A stretch of 64,000 nt of DNA from Cyrtodaria siliqua (taxonomy: Eukaryota > Mollusca > Bivalvia > Adapedonta > Hiatellidae). The DNA lies in assembly GCA_037043455.1 (NCBI GenBank), contig JAWPHD010005587.1, positions 18,501 through 82,500 on the forward strand, given 5' to 3'. The translations under genes and the position numbers were made by a program. Below the pieces are notes generated by a model. That model was not told the origin of the DNA and did not search any database. It saw only the letters and a list, made by a program, of their open reading frames with translations. How positions within the stretch are numbered: position 1 is the stretch's first letter; the number at the start of each line of letters is the position of its first letter. Shown here piece after piece: positions 57,548 to 64,000 of this stretch.

Positions 57548-57875
57548 AAATCGGGGCCTGGCGTGGCATAGTCGGTTATGAGCAGGGCGGATTTGTAACC
57601 GGAGGCCCCGGGTTCAATCCTCCGTGGTGCCACTGAGTTTCGTCGGTGTGTTCTTGGGCAAGACACTTTCCGTTAGCCTCGTCCGTTGGATGGGGACATA
57701 AACCGGGCGGTCCCGTGTATCGGTATATCCTCCAAGCACGTTAAAGAACCATAGGAATCTATTCAATAATAAGAGTAGGGCATGGTTCCCGGATTCCTAT
57801 GTATCCTTCCCCTCTCTCTGGGGCGGCTCTAAATAACCTATACTGTGTTGATGAGCCGTTAAACAACATTCAATT
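57548..57875 (+). mobile_element. SINE family B, full length, 14 bp target duplication
   Basis: A box TGGCATAGTCGG (57564-57575) and B box GGTTCAATCC (57611-57620). The body has GGTGTGTTCTTGGGCAAGAC, CCTCGTCCGTTGGATGGGG, AACCGGGCGGTCCCGTGTAT and GGGGCGGCTCTAAATAACC. The tail is TGAGCCGTTAAACAAC followed by ATTCA repeats. CAATTCTGTTTAAA occurs perfectly at 57534-57547 and 57876-57889. A whole element with intact duplication implies a young insertion. Confidence 0.92.
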
Positions 57876-57889
57876 CAATTCTGTTTAAA

Positions 57890-58199
57890 TCACCTGTCCT
57901 GAAATTGACATGTCGCCAGTACTTAGATATCTCCACCCTATTGTTGATGTCGGAGTATACTGATAATAGTTTATATAACATAGTTGCACGTGCTTTATAC
58001 ACATGCTGTTGTTTGTCGGAGGTATCGTTCTGGTTTGATTGGTTGAAATGGATAAATGATTGACAACTGGCGACATGTTAATTAAATAGTGTGAGTAGCA
58101 TAATCTATAAAAGGAATTTGTACAGGTAATGACCAATCAAATACCATGACCAGGTATGTAAATAACATACCGATGCATTTCATTTGTGTATTGATTATG
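57890..58199. other. Intergenic, nothing recognised
   Basis: GACATGTCGCCAGT near 57907 and its inverse near 58068 form a loose inverted pair. No gene. Confidence 0.45.
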
Positions 58200-58440
58200 A
58201 ACATTTTGATTTTGTTTCTTTAAAAAAAAACTTTGACAGGATTATTTGAGATTTTAATTGATAGCACCAACAAGCTTAGAATATCAAGGTAACATATTGC
58301 AAGTTGTATAAGTAACATATTGCAAGTTAAACTTATACTGTTGAGTTCTAATTACTGTTGGATTCACCTTGAAGTGCTCTATTAAAAACCGCTTTATTTA
58401 TACAACTTATTTATACAATTTAGTTTTGAAATCAGTTTTT
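58200..58440. repeat. Arm L, inverted copy
   Basis: Reverse complement of 17160-17400, including GGATTATTTGAGATTTTAAT and AGTTTTGAAATCAGTTTTT. The composite element that follows starts at the same junction as the monomers at 17110. Confidence 0.7.
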
Positions 58441-61070
58441 AGCTCAACTGGCCGAAAGCCAGATCGGATTAGTTTCACTGGAGTTATGGCCCTTGATTTG
58501 CTGAAAAATATCATATTTTGCCTTGTGAACACTCTAGCAACTTCATGTATTATTTGATCTTTACCAAACTTACAGAGATTGTTAATATTAATAAAAGCTC
58601 GGATCTGTTCAAAAACCAGCTAGATCGGATCAGTAACACCAGAGTTATGGCTATTGTTTTGCTGAAAAATGCCATTTTCTGCCTTGTGACCACTGTAGCA
58701 ACTTCATTTATTATCTGATCATTACCAAACTTGCACAGATTGTTAGTATCAATGAAAGCTTGGAAAAGTTTGAAAACCAGCCAAATTGGATTGGTAAAAC
58801 CGGAGTTACGGCCCTAGTTTTAGTTGCCTCGTTAAGGCGATAGGGCCTTCATTTCGCCGGATTTCAACGAAAAATTGCAGGGATGATCAGTATCAAGCTT
58901 AGTTGTGCATATCGTCACCGTGTTTTGGTTGAATGATTTTGGCAGAGTTTTGGCCCTTTAAAAGTTTTAGTACACAACTTTGTCCGGGCTAGATCTCCTG
59001 AACCCCTTGCTCTATTTCAAAGAAACTTTGCAAGGATGATCAGTACCAAGGCTAATTATGCATGTCATCGCTGGATTCCGGTTGATAGATTTTCGGCAGA
59101 GTTATGGCCCTTTACAGGTTTAAATGCACAAAACATTTCCGGACTATTTTCCCTGGAATCCCTGGCCGTATTTCATTGAAACTTGGCAAAGTTGATCAAT
59201 ATCAAGCCTAGTTGTGCATATCATTAACATGTTCCGGTTTAAATGATTTTTGGCGGAGTTATGGCCCTTTAAAGGATTTATAACTTAAAGTTTGTCCAGA
59301 TTAGTCTCTTTTGAACTCCTGGCCGGATTTCAATGAAACGTTTTAGAGATGATCATTACCAGGCGTAGTTGTGCATTTGATTGCCGTATTCAGGTTGAAT
59401 GAATTTTGGCAGAGTTATAGCCCTTTAAAGGTTTTATTAAACAAACTTTGTCCAGACTAGTTCTCCTGAACCCTTGGCAGGATTTCAATGAAACTTCGCA
59501 AGGATGATCAGTACCAAGCCTAGTTGTGCATGTTGTCGCCATGTTCCTGTCTATTGACTTTTGGCAGAGTTATGGCCCTTTAAAGGTTTTAATACTCTAA
59601 CTTTGTACAGGCTATTTCTCCTGAACTCCTGGCCGGATTTCAAGGAAACTTAGCAGACATGATCAGTACAAAGCCTAGTTGCTCATGACATCGCTGTGTT
59701 CCTGTTGTGATTTTTGACAGAGTTATATTCCATTATAGGCAAACTTTATCTAGACTAGTTTTCCTGAAGTCCTGGTTGGATTTCAATGAAACTTGGCAGG
59801 AATGATCAGTACCAAGCCTAGTTGTGCATATTGTTGCTGTGTTCCGGTTGAATGATTGTTGTTGGAGTTGTGGCTCTTTAAAGGTTGCTGTACATAAACA
59901 CTGTCCCGACTAGTTCTCCAGATACCCTTATCGGATTTCAACGAACCTTGGTCGGGATGATCAGTACCAAGCCTAGTTGTGCATGTCATGGCCGTGTTCT
60001 ATTTGAATGAATTATAGCAGAGTTATGGCCCTTTAAAGGTTTTAATAACCTAACTATGTACAGACTAATTCTCCTGAAACCCTGGCTGGATTTCAATAAA
60101 ACTTGTCAGGGATGATCAGTACCAAGCCTAGTTACGCATATCATCACCATGTTCCAGTTGAATGATTTTGACAGAATTATGGCCCCTTATCCACAAACTT
60201 TATCCAGACTAGTTTTCTTGAACCCCTGTCTGGATTTCAATGAAACTTGGCAGGAATGATCAGTACCAAGTGTAGTTGCGCATGTCATTGTTCTGTTTCG
60301 GTTGAATGATTTTTGGTGGAGTTGTGTCTCTTTAAAAGTTTTAATACACAAACTTTGTCCCGACTAGTTCTCCTGATCCTCTGGATAGATTTCAACGAAA
60401 CTTGGTAGAGTGATCATAACCAAGCCTAGTTGAGCATATCTTCATTGTGTTCCAGTTGAATGATTTTTGGCGGATTTTTGGCCCTTTCGCCAGTGGGGGA
60501 GACATTTGTTTTTACTAAAAACAACCTCTAGTTCTAATTTGGTATGGTTATTTAGGGACTTGAGGCACAACATAATTATATAAAATGAGTTTTGATTGCC
60601 TGCGTAAAAGGGCCCCTCTACAGGGGTGCAACTTCGGAAACTTGAAATAATTTGTTATAACGGAGTTTTCGCCTTGTGGTGCTGCTAACTAGCTCCCTCC
60701 ATACCCTTTGAGATTTCATGTTCATGTGTGGTGTATTTCTTAGTTAATGGTGTGTAGTTCATCTATGCACAGTAAGTTTTCGTATTTTGGTTCCATCTAC
60801 TGGGGCCCCCTAGGGGGTAATCGGGTAAAAAAAAAACAACACAAAAATTACTTTCTCGACCGAATGTGGATACATTTATAAAACTGTTTATTTTATTCTA
60901 GCATAAAGGGACCCCTCTACATGGGTACTGCGAGACTTGTAGTAATTTATGTTCGACTGCCGCTTTGCTCAATGCAGGGTTTTGTCATATGTGCCACAAG
61001 TAATATTCCCCAACCCAGCCACTGTCTCCATAAAGCCAGTAGAGCGTTGCAGGCACTCTTGGGCCTCTTG
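58441..61070 (+). mobile_element. Composite repeat, longest copy
   Basis: Starts AGCTCAACTGGCCGAAAGCC. Two to three 167 bp monomers (58450-58850) are followed by about ten ~160 bp monomers (58850-60490) marked by GGGATGATCAGTACCAAGC and GAGTTATGGCCCTTTAAAGG. One arm of the hairpin module follows (60495-60625), then a ~300 bp unit (60600-61000) and the terminus CCAGTAGAGCGTTGCAGGCA, CTCTTGGGCCTCTTGTTT. The order of modules equals that of 12744-14337. Non-coding. Confidence 0.7.
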
Positions 61071-61231
61071 TTTATTTCTAACTGGGAAAATAAGATGAGA
61101 TACTGCCCATATGCTGAATTATTTGAGATATCCAATTTTGAATCTTGCAGGGGACATAATCCATCAACAATATAATGAATATGTTTTGAACAATTTTGAA
61201 AAAAAAGACACACAAAAATAAACTGAAAATA

Positions 61232-62760
61232 TCACTGCCCATACACACCTGGACATGTCTAATCTCTGTCCATACACACCTGGACATGTCTAATCACTGT
61301 CCATACACACCTGGACATGTCTAATCTCTGTCCATACACACCTGGACATGTCTAATCTCTGTCCGTACACACCTGGACATGTCTAATCTCTGTCCGTACA
61401 CACCTGGACATGTCTAATCTCTGCCCGTACACACGTGGACATGTCTAATCTCTGCCCGTACCCACCTGCACATGTCTAATCTCTGTCCATACACACCTGG
61501 ACATGTCTAATCTCTGTCCATACACACCTGGAAATGTCTAATCTCTGTCCATACACACCTGGAAATGTCTCATCTCTATCCATACACACCTGGACATGTC
61601 TAATCTCTGTCCGTACACACCTGGACATGTCTAATCTCTGTCCGTACACACCTGGAAATGTCTAATCTCTGTCCGTACACATCTGGACATGTCTAATCTC
61701 TGCCCGTACACACCTGGACATGTCTAATCTCTGCCCGTACACACCTGGACATGTCTAATCTCTGTCCGTACACACCTGGACATGTCTAATCTCTGTCCGT
61801 ACACACCTGGACATGTCTAATCTCTGTCCGTACACACCTGGACATGTCTTATCTCTGTCCATACACACCTGGACATGTCTAATCTCTGTCCATACACACC
61901 TGGACATGTCTAATCTCTGTCCATACACACCTGGACATGTCTAATCTCTGTCCATACACACCTGGAAATGTCTTATTACTGTACGTGCACACCTGGAAAT
62001 GTCTCATCACAGTCCAAAGACACCTGGAAATGTCATCACTGTCCATACACACATGGAGATGTCTTATCACTGTCTATACACACCTGGACATGTCTTATCA
62101 CTATCCATACACCTGGAAATGTCTCATCACTGTCCATACACACCTGGAAATGTCTTATCACTATCCATACACTCATATAAATGTCTCATCACTGTCCATA
62201 CACACCTGAAAATGTCTCATCACTGTCCAATCACATGTGTAAATGTCTTATCAATGTCCATACACACATTGAGATGTCTTATCATTGTCCATACATACCT
62301 GGAAATGTCTTATCACTGTCCATACATACCTGGAAATGTCTTATCACTGTCCATACACACATGGAAGTGTCTTATCACTATCCATACACACCTAAAAATG
62401 TCATCACTTTCCAACACCTGGAAAATGTCTCATCACTGTCCATACACACCTGAAAATGTCTCATCACTGTCCATACACATGTGGAAATGTCTTATCACTG
62501 TACATACACATATGGAAATGACTTATCACTGTCCATACACTCATGTAAATGTCTCATCACTGTCTATAGACACCTGGAAATGTCTCATCACTGTCCATAC
62601 AGTCATTGAAATGCATACACACATGGGAGATGTCTTATCACTGTCCATACACACCTGGAAATGTCTTATCACTGTCAATACACCTGGAAATGTCTCATCA
62701 CTGTCCATACACACATGGAAATGTCTCATAACTGACCATATACCACTGTAAATGTCTCAT
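61232..62760. repeat. 31 bp tandem array, ~49 units, two subfamilies
   Basis: The left half (to about 61960) is CATACACACCTGGACATGTC plus TAATCTCTGTC. The right half has TGGAAATGTC and TCATCACTGTC or TTATCACTGTC, and more length variation. GGACATGTCT appears in about 19 of the first 24 units and contains the palindrome GACATGTC. Confidence 0.95.
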
Positions 62761-63724
62761 CACCCTCAAAATACACCTGTAAATATCAGAATTGAGGATA
62801 CATGATCAAAAAGTCATGTGGTATACCATAGCCACCCTGAACCTGAAATGTTTAAATATATTCAACAAAAAGAACATTGCAAAAAAAAAATGTTTAGATC
62901 AGTTGAAATGATAAATAGTTATTTGGAAATAGTCATGTTGAAAACTAACAGCACTCCAAGTTCATGAGTTTGTAAACAATCGACTTTGCCTAGTGTCCCT
63001 TTAAATCACATTATTGCAGGAGCAAACAATTTTTCATTTAAACACACTTCTTAAAAAAGTATTTTAATAAATGTGATTAATATCGATTGCATTTCAGTGA
63101 AGTAGGTGAACACAAACCTTTTTTATTCATTTTGTCCTGAGGCTATCAAAACTGTATAACACAAAAAAGTACAATATTTTTTTTGACATCTTTTGAACAG
63201 GGCATTAACATACACAGTCTAGCTTTAGAATTAAAAAAAGATTCTATAATATGCAATCCAGACAATGTAATTACAGAGTTATGTCACTCATTTTTTATTC
63301 ACAAAAGGTGATGACAGTAACCTTTTCACCCTTTTATAGTACACACAAAAAAACTTTAGCAACAAGAAAACCTGAATTTATTATTCTTGATTAGACATGC
63401 AGATGCAGTATTAAAAAGCTATTGCATAAAAAAAATACATTGTGATCCGAGCAGATGCAGCGCTCTGCAGATATTGTGATGTAAAAATAATGTGTTGGCA
63501 GCGATCCAAGATGTGTTATTTGTCGCTGAGATGCATGTGTGCACCGTGCATGCAGACGAAACATGCATTTTACTGTGCAAGATTGATATGTGTGACAAAA
63601 TAATAAAAAAAAGTTGATGCAGAAAAAATTATGCAATACCGTAAAGTTTCAGCTAGGTGCTGGCATTAAAAATATCACCAGTATAAACCTTGCTACAAAG
63701 GTATGTGGTGATAGAGTATGCTTC
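62761..63724. other. AT-rich intergenic, nothing recognised
   Basis: GTGTCCCTTTAA near 62995. TGCATG- and GCAGATGCA-rich words near 63397-63560. No gene seen. Confidence 0.45.
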
Positions 63725-64000
63725 AGGAGGAAGAGGAGGAGAGGAATATAATGGAATGATCCTGATGATGATGATGATGATGATGATGACAGGGAGGATA
63801 ATGGTAGGGGAGATAGTAATTATATTGTTGATGGAATGATTATGATGATGAGGAGGAGGAGGAGGGGGAGGATAATAGTAGAGGTGATAGTAATTATGTT
63901 GACTATGGAATGATGATGATGATGAGGAGGAGGAGGAGGAAGAGGAGGAGGAGGAGGAGGAGGAGGTGAAGGAGTATATTGATAGAGGTGATAGTAATTA
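63725..64000. repeat. GAT/GAG trinucleotide minisatellite, open at window end
   Basis: GATGATGATGATGATGATGA at about 63760-63788, GAGGAGGAGGAGG tracts at about 63850 and 63925-63967, separated by GGTGATAGTAATTAT-type units on 75-105 base spacing. It runs off the window. Confidence 0.9.

Noticed and set aside
61937..62751. TWKCLITVH-type frames of up to 250 codons
   Set aside because: Products of the 31-base array; all frames show the same words.

Overview
The window looks like a gene-poor, repeat-dominated stretch of an animal genome, most probably a bivalve mollusc. Supporting signs are tRNA-derived SINEs, a Tx1/L1-type LINE, C2H2 zinc-finger remnants with a recognisable 3' splice site, and many short composite repeats built from 160-320 bp monomers that resemble the pearl/BIV160 and Helentron-associated repeats described from bivalves. 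There is no operon, no bacterial promoter or RBS logic and no intact long gene. The species call is an inference from repeat style only.

Layout. 1-1.2 kb: small minisatellites. 1.19-6.57 kb: a 54/66 bp satellite that is open in several frames but is not a gene. 6.6-9.8 kb: sparse sequence with a SINE, a repeat rich in nuclear-receptor half-sites, and two possible small exons (8799-8944 minus, 8951-9202 plus). 9.8-14.3 kb: monomer-based composite elements, one interrupted by a Helitron-like insertion with a resolvable target site. 14.8-21.3 kb: three further SINE families, more composites and two non-LTR retrotransposon 3' ends. 21.9-24.7 kb: a 22 bp satellite with a 781 bp duplication. 25-31.3 kb: hairpin elements, a broken C2H2 zinc-finger gene and SINEs. 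32.4-33.0 kb: a uniform 32 bp x 20 array. 34-40 kb: TIR elements (piggyBac-like, Tc/mariner-like and unclassified) and a possible transposase fragment. 40.5-43.4 kb: a 25 bp satellite split by a 632 bp hAT-like element with a 6 bp target duplication. 44.8-50.2 kb: a broken Tx1-like LINE on the minus strand, its endonuclease region split by a composite repeat. 50.2-55.8 kb: a 36/37/68 bp satellite with a 173 bp higher-order unit. 57.2-61.1 kb: a locus related to 16.3-19.9 kb. 61.2-62.8 kb: a 31 bp array. 63.7-64 kb: a trinucleotide-rich minisatellite reaching the window end.

No set of host genes acting together can be supported. What can be reconstructed is a history of transposition and array expansion: elements inserted into satellites and into each other, with several insertion sites exact enough to define element ends. 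No previously undescribed gene system was found. The most unusual features are structural: hairpin-bearing CpG-rich satellites, a helically phased array of p53-like half-sites, and nested elements with readable target sites.
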